Assembly (NCBI GenBank): GCA_046262635.1
Contig: JBHEMK010000001.1
Location: 1-15,338, forward strand
Source: JBHEMK01 sp046262635
GTDB taxonomy: Bacteria > Actinomycetota > Thermoleophilia > Gaiellales > Gaiellaceae
DNA: 15,338 nt
Reading direction: 5' to 3'
Shown: one piece after another, positions 1-5,719 of the stretch
How positions within the stretch are numbered: the stretch's first letter is position 1
Layout of the letters: each line of letters begins with the position of its first letter
Program-made: the position numbers and the translations under genes
Notes under the pieces: model-generated
The model's input: only the letters and a program-made list of their open reading frames with translations
Told to the model about the DNA's origin: nothing
Database searches by the model: none

Positions 1-96
1 CGGACCAAGAAAAAAGGCACCGAGGTGGAACTGGTCCTCCTCCGGCGCCGTCGCCTGCCGCGGTGCCTCCGGGGCGACCGCGAGCTGACAGGCTAG
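1..96 (+). CDS. possible C-terminal fragment of a gene entering from the left edge (unidentified, maybe an ATPase-type kinase)
   Basis: Frame 1 is open from the first base and stops at a TAG at 94-96, giving 31 residues. The stretch G-T-E-V-E-L-V-L near its start resembles the final beta-strand of HATPase_c domains (sensor kinases, anti-sigma ATPases), which often end in G-T-x-V-x-x-x-L. The following run of arginines is less typical. This is a guess from about ten residues; it may equally be non-coding. The sequence left of the window would settle it. Confidence 0.25.
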   Translation, partial: RTKKKGTEVELVLLRRRRLPRCLRGDRELTG

Positions 97-393
97 CCGC
101 TGCCGGGCATCCGGGCAACCGCCCCCCGACAGTGCGGAGCGACGGGCGCCACGCCCGCCGGCTTCTGCCGCGAGCCGGCGAAAGGGCGAGGTCGCCAACC
201 GACGAGACTCCTCGGCCGCCTGCGCCGTCCGTGAGAACGCGCAGGCGCGGCCAAGCGAAGCCGGCGTGTCGAGCCGGGCAGAGATCTCGGCTGATCGACG
301 CCCGGCGCCGGCTGGTGCCCCAGCCTGCACGTTTCGGGGGCAGGGTGCAGGTGCTGGGTTACGACGCCCGGCCGCGCGCGCCAAACGGCGATC
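97..393. other. gene-free stretch, about 300 bp
   Basis: No reading frame here looks like a protein family on either strand; the open frames are arginine- and proline-rich shadows of high GC. It lies downstream of the minus-strand methyltransferase whose stop is at 394-396. The only structure seen is the hairpin at 319-358. Confidence 0.5.
319..358. repeat. inverted repeat / hairpin downstream of the minus-strand methyltransferase
   Basis: Left arm CCCAG-CCTGCAC (319-330) pairs with right arm GTGCAGG-(TG bulge)-CTGGG (345-358): 12 base pairs with a 2-nt bulge and a 14-nt loop. It starts about 36 bp past the stop of the methyltransferase at 394-1047, where a terminator would be expected. There is no T-tract on either side, so it does not meet the usual intrinsic-terminator pattern. 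It could be a U-less terminator or an RNA end-stabilising hairpin. Confidence 0.45.
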
Positions 394-1047
394 TCAGGCG
401 TCGAGCCAGAGCACGCGGTAGTCGACCTCCCTCTTCGCAGGATGCGGAACGTCCCGGCGGCCGGCGATCTCGAACCCGAGCGACCGCAGCAGCTGCTCCG
501 TGGGCCGCGCCCCGCGCTCCTCGTTGAAGACACCGACGATCACGCGGTCGGCGTACGAGAGCAGACGCTCGACCAGCTCGCCGCGGCGTGCGGGCGGGGC
601 GTACTCCAGGTTCGTGCGGGCATAGGTGAAACGGCCCGGCGGCTCCCAGCTCAGCGCGTTCCCGACGTGGATTCGCTCCGCCCATTGAGGAAGGCGAGCC
701 CGGGCGAGGTCCGCGAGCTCGGGAACGATCTCGAGGCCATGCGGATCGATCTCGTGCTGCGACCAGGCTGCGACCGACTCGAGCAACAATCCGTTCGCGC
801 AGCCGACGTCGAGGAATGTCCCGGCGCGGTCGAGCGCCTCCAACACCGGGCGGCGCGCCCGCGCCCAGTCGCCGGAGTGGCCGGAGCCACCCGGCGGCGT
901 CGCCGCGGCGAGGTAGGCGGGGACGACGAGCTCGGCGATCCGGCGGTGCCACGTCGCCTCGTCGATCGTTCCCGCTGCGAGCGCCGCATCGATCGGAGCG
1001 AGCTCGCGCCAGAGATTGTCCTTCAGGTGAGCGTGGGCGTCTGTCAC
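394..1047 (-). CDS. class I SAM-dependent methyltransferase
   Basis: A 217-residue protein read from GTG at 1047 to TGA at 394-396. The SAM-binding motif I is F-L-D-V-G-C-A-N-G at about residues 78-86, with an acidic residue after the second strand (E106 in H-G-L-E-I-V) as expected for ribose binding. Before it, G-S-G-H-S-G-D (about 54-60) is a run I recall from a widespread actinobacterial family of small methyltransferases whose substrate is unknown. The C-terminal half keeps the Rossmann strand order. The GTG was chosen because homologues begin close to here, and because a -10-like CATACT lies 7 nt upstream with no Shine-Dalgarno, pointing to a leaderless mRNA; the open frame itself continues upstream through the antisense of the next two genes. 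It is divergent from a second methyltransferase. Substrate not predictable. Confidence 0.85.
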   Translation of the reverse strand: MTDAHAHLKDNLWRELAPIDAALAAGTIDEATWHRRIAELVVPAYLAAATPPGGSGHSGDWARARRPVLEALDRAGTFLDVGCANGLLLESVAAWSQHEIDPHGLEIVPELADLARARLPQWAERIHVGNALSWEPPGRFTYARTNLEYAPPARRGELVERLLSYADRVIVGVFNEERGARPTEQLLRSLGFEIAGRRDVPHPAKREVDYRVLWLDA

Positions 1048-1054
1048 TGGTCTC

Positions 1055-1062
1055 AGTATGCT
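1055..1062. promoter_or_regulatory. shared symmetric -10 element for two divergent leaderless genes
   Basis: AGTATGCT reads TATGCT (TAnnnT) on the + strand, 6 nt before GTG 1069, and CATACT on the - strand, 7 nt before GTG 1047. Neither start has a Shine-Dalgarno. Both distances are what a leaderless transcript starting at the GTG would need. No convincing -35 box is seen on either side. Promoter activity is inferred. Confidence 0.5.
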
Positions 1063-1068
1063 CGCGGC

Positions 1069-1695
1069 GTGGCCTGCTGCCCCCCGCGTGGCGCGGAACC
1101 GTTCACCGTGAAAGCCGCCAACCGGGACGCCCGGCGCTTCCGGCGGCGTGGCCTCGACGGCACTGCAGAACGGCTTGTCGCCGCGATCGCTCCTGAGAAC
1201 CGGACGATCCTCGAGGTCGGCGGCGGGGTGGGCTGCATCCAGATCGAGCTCCTGCGTCGAGGTGCGGAACACGCGACGAACGTCGAACTCTCGCCCGCCT
1301 ACGAGTCCGCGGCCACCGAGCTGCTCGGCGAAGCCGGGCTCAGCGGCCGCGTCGACCGGCGGGTGCTCGACTTCGTGCGGGACGCCGAGCTCGTCGCACC
1401 CGCGGACATCGTCCTCCTGAACAAGGTCGTCTGCTGCTCGCCCGATCTCGAGGGCCTCGTCGGCGGTGCCGCCCGGCACACCCGCCGGGAGCTGACGCTG
1501 AGCTTCCCGCGGGACACGTGGTGGATCAGACTCGGGATGAAGGCGGTCAACAACGTTGCCCGCCTCGTCCGCTGGGAATGGCGCTTCTACGTCCACCGGC
1601 CGGCGGAGATCGTGGCGGTCGCCGAGTCGCACGGCCTTCGGCTCGCGCACGAGGATTCCGGCACGCTCTGGCAAGTCGCCAAGCTCGAGCGCTAG
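1069..1695 (+). CDS. SAM-dependent methyltransferase, CC-PRG / YRRRGL-type family
   Basis: 208 residues from GTG 1069 to TAG 1693-1695. The N-terminus carries a Cys pair and P-R-G (residues 3-7), then F-R-R-R-G-L-D (24-30), which is the opening of an actinobacterial methyltransferase family I recall. Motif I is I-L-E-V-G-G-G-V-G (about 47-55), followed by N-V-E-L-S-P-A-Y (71-78) holding the ribose-binding acid. A second Cys pair sits in V-V-C-C-S-P-D (120-126). Automatic annotation sometimes names this family after Mg-protoporphyrin methyltransferase, but nothing around it suggests tetrapyrrole synthesis. The GTG is preferred because the conserved CC-PRG motif follows at once and a TATGCT box sits 6 nt upstream. 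Its stop is 2 bp from the stop of the convergent sensor kinase. Substrate unknown. Confidence 0.85.
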   Translation: MACCPPRGAEPFTVKAANRDARRFRRRGLDGTAERLVAAIAPENRTILEVGGGVGCIQIELLRRGAEHATNVELSPAYESAATELLGEAGLSGRVDRRVLDFVRDAELVAPADIVLLNKVVCCSPDLEGLVGGAARHTRRELTLSFPRDTWWIRLGMKAVNNVARLVRWEWRFYVHRPAEIVAVAESHGLRLAHEDSGTLWQVAKLER

Positions 1696-1697
1696 GC

Positions 1698-3155
1698 TCA
1701 CCCCGGGAAGATGACCTCCGCCCGGGTGCCGCCGTCCCGGCGAAGCTCGAAGCTCCCCTGCAGCTCGTCCCGAACGAGCGCGCGCACGATCGAGAGCCCC
1801 GTGCCGGTACCACCGTCCTCCGCTCCGACGCCGGAGTCGGCGATCGCAAGGACGACGTCGCCGCGCCTGCGGATCAGCTCGATCCTCACGGAACTGCCAC
1901 CGTGCTCGAGCGCGTTTTGGAGCAGCTCGCTGAAGACGAGCGCGAGCGCCGTCGCCCTCGACCCGGCAAGCGAGACCTGCTCCAGCTCGGCCTCGACGCG
2001 CTTGCCGGCCGCGAGGCCCTGGACGAGCATCGCCCGCAGCCGGTCGAGCAGCTCGGCCAACTCGATCTCCTCCTCCCGCTGCTCGGTCAGCACCTCGTGT
2101 ACCGCCGCGATCGCGAGGATGCGGTTGACGGAGTCGTCGAGCGCCTTGCGGGGGTCGATGTGCTCCGAGCGCGCCTGCAACCGCAAGAGGGAGGCAACGG
2201 TCTGGAGGTTGTTCTTGACCCGGTGGTGGATCTCCTGGGCGAGCACGCCGCGCATGACGGCGCGCCCGTGCTCGAGCGCGACGGCGGCGTGATGGGCGAT
2301 CGCCTCGAGCAACGCGACATCGTCGTCGGTAAACGGGGTGTCCCGGTCGCAGACGAGCTCGCCGATCGTGCGCCGCTTCCACCGCAGCGGCAGCCGGACG
2401 GCGCAGTCACCGGCCCGTCCCTCCGGCCAGGCGATGTTGCCATCCTCGAGCACGAGCGCTGCGCCGCTCGCCCCGACCGCGTCCATCGTCGTCTTCACGA
2501 TCGCCTCGAGCGACTCCTCGAGGTAGAGCGATTCCGAGACCGCCTCGGAGATCTTCGCGAGCGCCTCCAGCTCCGAGACGCGTCGCTGCGCGTCGCCGTA
2601 GAGCTGGGCGTGGACGATCGTGTGCGCGACCTGGGCCACGATCGCGGAAATCAGCTCGAGCTCGGGTGGGCTGAAGGTGCGGGGGCGCCGGGTGCGGACG
2701 TTCAGGGCTCCGGCCAGTTCGTCGCGGGCGAGGATCGGCACGGCGAGAATCGACTCGTACTCGTCCTCGCGCAAGTTGGGGAACTGCTTGAAGCGCGGAT
2801 CGAGGTGGGCCTTTGCCGGGATCATCACCGGCGTCCGCGCGGCCGCCGCAGCCCCCGTGATCCCCTCCCCGGGGCGCAGGCGCGGCCGCCGCGTCAGCTC
2901 GTCAACCGCGGTGCCGTGGGTTGCGCGAAGGACAAGCTCATCGGCACGCGCGTCGTACAGGTAGACGAAGCAGGCGTCCGCGCCGAGCGCGTCCGCGACC
3001 TTCTGAGCGACCAGGCTGAGAACCTCCTCGAGGTCGAGCGAAGAGTTGACCGCCGTGATCGTCTCGGTCAGCAGCCGGAGATGACGCTCTGAGGTATCCA
3101 ACCTGATGGATTGTGGCACCAGGGTGTGGCGGTGGCCGTCAACGCAGGCGAGCAT
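1698..3155 (-). CDS. sensor histidine kinase, GAF-GAF-HisKA_2-HATPase (PdtaS-like)
   Basis: 485 residues from ATG 3155 to TGA 1698-1700. After a short helix there is a GAF domain at about 40-185, a second, more degenerate GAF-like domain at about 205-295, then the HisKA_2 dimerisation helix with E-I-H-H-R-V-K-N-N-L-Q (308-318). The His before Arg (H311) is the probable phospho-acceptor. The ATPase domain has an N-box S-E-L-L-Q-N-A (N414), D-S-G-V-G (440-444) and G-T-G-L-S-I-V (451-457). No signal peptide or membrane segment, so cytoplasmic sensing is likely. The HisKA_2 segment is close to that of mycobacterial PdtaS, whose partner PdtaR is an ANTAR-domain antiterminator; no such regulator is in the window, so it is an orphan here. 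ATG 3155 is preferred because GAGGAAG lies about 12 nt upstream; the frame is open further up but looks non-coding. Confidence 0.88.
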   Translation of the reverse strand: MLACVDGHRHTLVPQSIRLDTSERHLRLLTETITAVNSSLDLEEVLSLVAQKVADALGADACFVYLYDARADELVLRATHGTAVDELTRRPRLRPGEGITGAAAAARTPVMIPAKAHLDPRFKQFPNLREDEYESILAVPILARDELAGALNVRTRRPRTFSPPELELISAIVAQVAHTIVHAQLYGDAQRRVSELEALAKISEAVSESLYLEESLEAIVKTTMDAVGASGAALVLEDGNIAWPEGRAGDCAVRLPLRWKRRTIGELVCDRDTPFTDDDVALLEAIAHHAAVALEHGRAVMRGVLAQEIHHRVKNNLQTVASLLRLQARSEHIDPRKALDDSVNRILAIAAVHEVLTEQREEEIELAELLDRLRAMLVQGLAAGKRVEAELEQVSLAGSRATALALVFSELLQNALEHGGSSVRIELIRRRGDVVLAIADSGVGAEDGGTGTGLSIVRALVRDELQGSFELRRDGGTRAEVIFPG

Positions 3156-3468
3156 CAGTGGCTGCTCTTCCTCAGTCACTGGCGGGGCGGTTCTCGTCGC
3201 AAGGGCGGTCGTCGCCGACCGCGCGACTGCCGGCAGCGCAGCACGAACGGCGAGCGAGCTCGCGACGCTCCTGCACGACGCTCGTTCCGTCGCTGCTCCG
3301 GAGCCCGCACATGAGCCCCGCCGGTTCGTCGCCATCTCCCTCGTCCCGCATTCGCCGCCGACCTGCAGGAGTCGCCGGTCACGCGTCGAAGCTGGACAGG
3401 CTCACGCGCACGCAGACGAAGCGGAGCGCGTTCCTGTCCGGCGCGTCAGCTACAAGGGAGCAAGAGTG
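3156..3468. other. gene-free stretch upstream of the sensor kinase
   Basis: About 310 bp with no recognisable protein on either strand. It should contain the promoter of the sensor kinase (reading left), but no clear -35/-10 pair is visible. A 10-bp perfect palindrome GCGAGCTCGC lies at 3254-3263; such GAGCTC cores are common in this base composition, so I give it little weight. Confidence 0.5.
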
Positions 3469-3564
3469 ATGGGCCTGACCGACCCCGAGCACCGGACCTT
3501 TACAAAGTTCTTACCCGTTCCGGCCTACTTTGCTTGCAGGCCTGCCATACCGTCCTGCGCGTGA
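3469..3564 (+). CDS. possible short leader ORF, 31 residues, upstream of the PRC-barrel gene
   Basis: ATG 3469 is preceded by AAGGGAG (3454-3460) at an ideal 8-nt spacing, one of the better ribosome binding sites in the window. The frame runs 31 codons and its TGA (3562-3564) overlaps the GTG start (3561) of the next gene as GTGA. The peptide has no known domain. It may be a leader that couples translation to the next gene, or a chance ORF. The downstream gene has no Shine-Dalgarno of its own, which favours coupling, but it also has a -10-like box placed for leaderless expression. Confidence 0.35.
   Translation: MGLTDPEHRTFTKFLPVPAYFACRPAIPSCA
3548..3553 (+). promoter_or_regulatory. -10-like box placed for leaderless start of the PRC-barrel gene
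   Basis: TACCGT (TAnnnT) ends 7 nt before GTG 3561, the same geometry as at the two methyltransferase genes. No -35 is evident at normal spacing. Another candidate, TACTTT at 3526-3531, lies further up with a TTTACA at 3499-3504 that is too far away (21 nt) for a standard promoter. Weak evidence. Confidence 0.3.
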
Positions 3565-3815
3565 GCACCCTCGCCGTCGACCTGCGCCGGACCGCCGGCT
3601 ACATCGTGGCCGACAGACGCGGCCGCATCGTGGGGAAGGTCGAGTGTCCGATGTACGGCACGGCTCCCGACGTCCCCGACGCCCTCTCGGTGCGCTCCGG
3701 GCTCTTCGCCCGGCGCCGCCGGCTTGTCCCGGCCGACACGATCGAGCAGATCGACGGCCGGAGTGGCGTGATCGGGCTCCGGGTCGACCGCGAGTCGATC
3801 CGCTCCTTCCTCTAG
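3561..3815 (+). CDS. small PRC-barrel-like protein
   Basis: 84 residues from GTG 3561 to TAG 3813-3815. The N-terminal half has a small beta-barrel pattern with D-R-R-G-R-I-V-G-K-V-E, as in the first strands of PRC-barrel domains, and the C-terminal half has R-R-L-V-P-A-D-T-I-E-Q-I-D followed by S-G-V-I-G-L-R-V, the 'written-in value then residues at the end' layout of such proteins. No signal peptide or membrane segment. Stand-alone PRC-barrel proteins in actinobacteria are mostly uncharacterised; relatives act in rRNA processing (RimM) or photosynthetic reaction-centre assembly. TTG starts at 3530 (another frame) and 3534 (same frame) are possible but less likely. It converges on glnA. Confidence 0.65.
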   Translation: MSTLAVDLRRTAGYIVADRRGRIVGKVECPMYGTAPDVPDALSVRSGLFARRRRLVPADTIEQIDGRSGVIGLRVDRESIRSFL

Positions 3816-3923
3816 CCCGGACCGGTTAACGACCACGAGCCGCTCGAAGAAGCAGCTCGCAGTCGGCCGTCAGTCCAGCTCAGCAGCCCGAGGGCGCAGA
3901 GCGGGACCTATTTTGCTCCTTTC
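3816..3923. other. convergent intergenic gap between the PRC gene and glnA
   Basis: 108 bp between two converging stop codons. I expected a bidirectional terminator but see no good hairpin with a T-tract on either strand. Reading leftward just past the glnA stop there is AAAGGAGC, which looks like a Shine-Dalgarno but has no start codon behind it. Confidence 0.4.
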
Positions 3924-5288
3924 TCACAACACGGGCAAGTACCGCTGCATCTCCCACTCCGAGAGCTGCACCCGGTACTCGTCCCACTCTTTCCGCTTCA
4001 GCTCGATGTAGCGGTCGAAGATGTGCGGGCCGAGCGCCTGGCGGGCGACCTCGGACTGCGAGAGCTCGTCGATCGCCTCGCCGAGCGTCTCGGGCAGCGA
4101 GATGATCCCTCGCTCGCGCCGCTGCTCGGCGGTGAGGTGGTAGAGGTTCGTCTCCATCGGGTCGGGCAGCTCGTAGCCCTGCTCGATTCCCTCGAGCCCC
4201 GCATGCAGGAGCGCCGCGAAGGTCAGGTACGGGTTGCAGGCCGGATCGGGGCAGCGGATCTCGGCCCTGGTTGCTTGCTCGGAGCCCGGCTTGTACAGCG
4301 GGATCCTGATCAACGCCGAGCGGTTCCGCTGCGACCAGGCGACGTAGACCGGCGCCTCGTATCCCGGCACGAGCCGCTTGTACGAGTTCACCCACTGGGC
4401 GAAGACCGCCGCGATCTCCCGGGCATGCCGAAGTTGACCCGCGATGAACGCCTTGCCGACCGCAGAGAGGTGCCACCTGTCCTCCGCATCGAAGAACTGG
4501 TTGCGGCCTTCGGTGAAGAGCGACATGTGTGTGTGCATGCCCGAGCCGTTCTCCCCGAAGATCGGCTTCGGCATGAAGGTCGCGTAGGCGCCGTTCTTCG
4601 CCGCGATCTCCTTGACGATCAGTCTGTAGGTGATCGTGTGGTCGGCCATCTCGAGCGCCGGCGCGAAGCGGACGTCGATCTCGTGCTGGGACGGGCCGAC
4701 CTCGTGATGGGCGTACTCGACCGGAATGCCCATCGACTCGAGGGCGTGGATCGTGTCCTGCCGCAACTCGGTCGCCGCATCGAGCGTCGTCATCGCAAAG
4801 TAGCCCCCCTCGTCGAGGGTCTCCGCGCCGGTGTTGTCCTTGAAGAGGAAGTACTCGAGCTCGGGGCCGACGTTGAACGTGTCGAAGCCCATGCTCCGCA
4901 TCCGATCGAGCGCCTTGCGCAGGACGTGGCGAGGGTCGCCCTCATACGGATTCCCGTCGGGCGTCACGACGTCGCAGATCATCCGCGCGACCTTCGTTTC
5001 GCCCTCCTTCCACGGCATCAGCTGGAACGTCTTGGGATCGGGGATCGCGACCATGTCCGACTCCTCGATCGCGTTGAAGCCGGTGATCGACGAGCCGTCG
5101 AAGCCCATCCCGTCGTCCAGCGCGGCCTCAACCTCGTTCGGCGTGACGGCGAAGCTCTTCAGATGTCCCTCAATGTCGGTGAACCAGAGCAGGACGAACT
5201 GGACGCCCTCCTCCTGAATGCGGCCGAGAACTCCCCGCCGCGCCTCCTCGCTCGACGTCGCCCGGTTCCTGCTCTCCACCTGCGCCAT
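3924..5288 (-). CDS. glnA: glutamine synthetase type I
   Basis: 454 residues; makes glutamine from glutamate, ammonia and ATP in the cytoplasm. The N-terminal Gln-synt_N domain (about 25-110) has F-D-G-S-S-I (63-68) and I-E-E-S-D-M (74-79). The catalytic domain has G-P-E-L-E-Y-F (141-147), H-H-E-V-G-P-S-Q-H-E-I (194-204), N-G-S-G-M-H (247-252), N-S-Y-K-R-L-V-P-G-Y-E-A-P (301-313) and N-R-S (322-324), so the metal, ATP and substrate residues are present. Tyr383 in N-L-Y-H-L sits where GSI-beta enzymes are adenylylated, but the surrounding residues differ from the classical K-N-L-Y site. The residue matching Arg62 of B. subtilis GlnA (glutamine feedback) is Ala73 here. ATG 5288 is chosen over TTG 5291 because GAGGAGG lies 4-5 nt upstream. 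Length is normal for the family. Confidence 0.97.
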   Translation of the reverse strand: MAQVESRNRATSSEEARRGVLGRIQEEGVQFVLLWFTDIEGHLKSFAVTPNEVEAALDDGMGFDGSSITGFNAIEESDMVAIPDPKTFQLMPWKEGETKVARMICDVVTPDGNPYEGDPRHVLRKALDRMRSMGFDTFNVGPELEYFLFKDNTGAETLDEGGYFAMTTLDAATELRQDTIHALESMGIPVEYAHHEVGPSQHEIDVRFAPALEMADHTITYRLIVKEIAAKNGAYATFMPKPIFGENGSGMHTHMSLFTEGRNQFFDAEDRWHLSAVGKAFIAGQLRHAREIAAVFAQWVNSYKRLVPGYEAPVYVAWSQRNRSALIRIPLYKPGSEQATRAEIRCPDPACNPYLTFAALLHAGLEGIEQGYELPDPMETNLYHLTAEQRRERGIISLPETLGEAIDELSQSEVARQALGPHIFDRYIELKRKEWDEYRVQLSEWEMQRYLPVL

Positions 5289-5300
5289 CAATCCTCCTCT
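5289..5300 (-). promoter_or_regulatory. ribosome binding site of glnA
   Basis: Read on the minus strand, AAGAGGAGG is followed by ATTG and then ATG 5288. It is the strongest Shine-Dalgarno in the window and fixes the glnA start. It contrasts with the neighbouring genes that lack one. Confidence 0.75.
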
Positions 5301-5310
5301 TAACGCAAAG

Positions 5311-5341
5311 AGCCTCGGACGCGCCCACCGCGACCGAGGCT
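5311..5341 (-). promoter_or_regulatory. strong hairpin in the glnA 5' leader
   Basis: AGCCTCGG (5311-5318) pairs perfectly with CCGAGGCT (5334-5341). Inside, after one A-A mismatch, CGCG (5320-5323) pairs with CGCG (5329-5332), leaving a 5-nt loop. The stem is 12 bp with a single mismatch. If glnA starts near 5360, the hairpin occupies the middle of a leader of about 72 nt, some 10 nt upstream of the ribosome binding site. It could be an RNA regulatory element, an mRNA stabiliser, or a DNA operator for a nitrogen regulator. It has no U-tract, so it is not a standard terminator. Confidence 0.6.
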
Positions 5342-5366
5342 ACGTCGCCTCAAAAACATCGGGCGG

Positions 5367-5376
5367 AGTTTACACT
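5367..5376. promoter_or_regulatory. symmetric -10 element between glnA and the CxC-protein/rmlB pair
   Basis: AGTTTACACT gives TACACT (5371-5376) on the + strand, 10 nt before ATG 5387, and TAAACT (5372-5367) on the - strand for glnA. The + transcript would have a leader of only about four nucleotides and no Shine-Dalgarno, while glnA would have a leader of about 72 nt. No good -35 box is seen for either. Promoter role is inferred from position and the TAnnnT match. Confidence 0.45.
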
Positions 5377-5386
5377 GGCGGCGCAC

Positions 5387-5719
5387 ATGGACGAGCGAGT
5401 ACGGCGGGTCGGACTGAACGAGGTGCTCTTCCGCGAGGTCAACGAGCGCGTGAAGGCGATCAACGACGAGTTCAATGCGCCCCTGACCGAGGCGGAGTTC
5501 GTCTGCGAGTGTGGAGATCACTCCTGCACGCAGCGCATCCGCATGACGATGACGGCGTACGAGGAGCTTCGCGCCGAACCGACACACTTTGCGGTCGCGG
5601 CCGGACACGAGACCCAGGCCGTCGAGAGGATCGTCGCGCGTCACGAAGGCTACGACGTCGTCGCCAAGCTTCGGGGCGAGCCCGCCCGGATCGCCGCAGA
5701 GACCGATCCACGCGACTGA
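5387..5719 (+). CDS. conserved small protein with a CxCx4C putative metal site (function unknown)
   Basis: 110 residues from ATG 5387 to TGA 5717-5719. An N-terminal amphipathic helix, F-R-E-V-N-E-R-V-K-A-I-N (15-26), is followed by F-V-C-E-C-G-D-H-S-C (38-47), that is C40-x-C42-x4-C47, then a helix and A-A-G-H (71-74) and R-H-E-G-Y (85-89). Three cysteines plus a histidine could hold one zinc ion. I recall similar unnamed proteins in many actinobacteria, but know no function. The ATG follows a -10-like TACACT by 10 nt and has no Shine-Dalgarno. Its stop overlaps the rmlB start by one base (TGATG), so the two are probably translated from one message. It is divergent from glnA. Confidence 0.75.
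   Translation: MDERVRRVGLNEVLFREVNERVKAINDEFNAPLTEAEFVCECGDHSCTQRIRMTMTAYEELRAEPTHFAVAAGHETQAVERIVARHEGYDVVAKLRGEPARIAAETDPRD

Noticed and set aside
1048..2382. Long minus-strand open frame that extends the methyltransferase at 394-1047 to 662 codons
   Set aside because: The extension is antisense to the second methyltransferase and in another frame of the sensor kinase, is arginine-rich without domain-like pattern, and the methyltransferase homology begins only at the GTG at 1047.
1518..3092. 524-codon plus-strand open frame opposite the sensor kinase
   Set aside because: It is a composition shadow: the kinase on the other strand has all its motifs, and this frame is rich in Arg/Asp/Leu with no recognisable domain.
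3254..3263. Perfect palindrome GCGAGCTCGC as an operator
   Set aside because: GAGCTC/CTCGAG cores are very frequent in this base composition, and a single 10-bp copy is not convincing.
3899..3926. AAAGGAGC just past the glnA stop as the start of another minus-strand gene
   Set aside because: No ATG, GTG or TTG follows at useful spacing, and the frames behind it stop quickly or look random.
4023..5303. 426-codon plus-strand open frame opposite glnA
   Set aside because: Antisense shadow of a highly conserved gene; repeated D-R-R/V-R-L type composition and no domain.
5311..5341. The glnA leader hairpin as an intrinsic terminator
   Set aside because: No U-tract follows on either strand, and it lies between two divergent promoters rather than after a gene.
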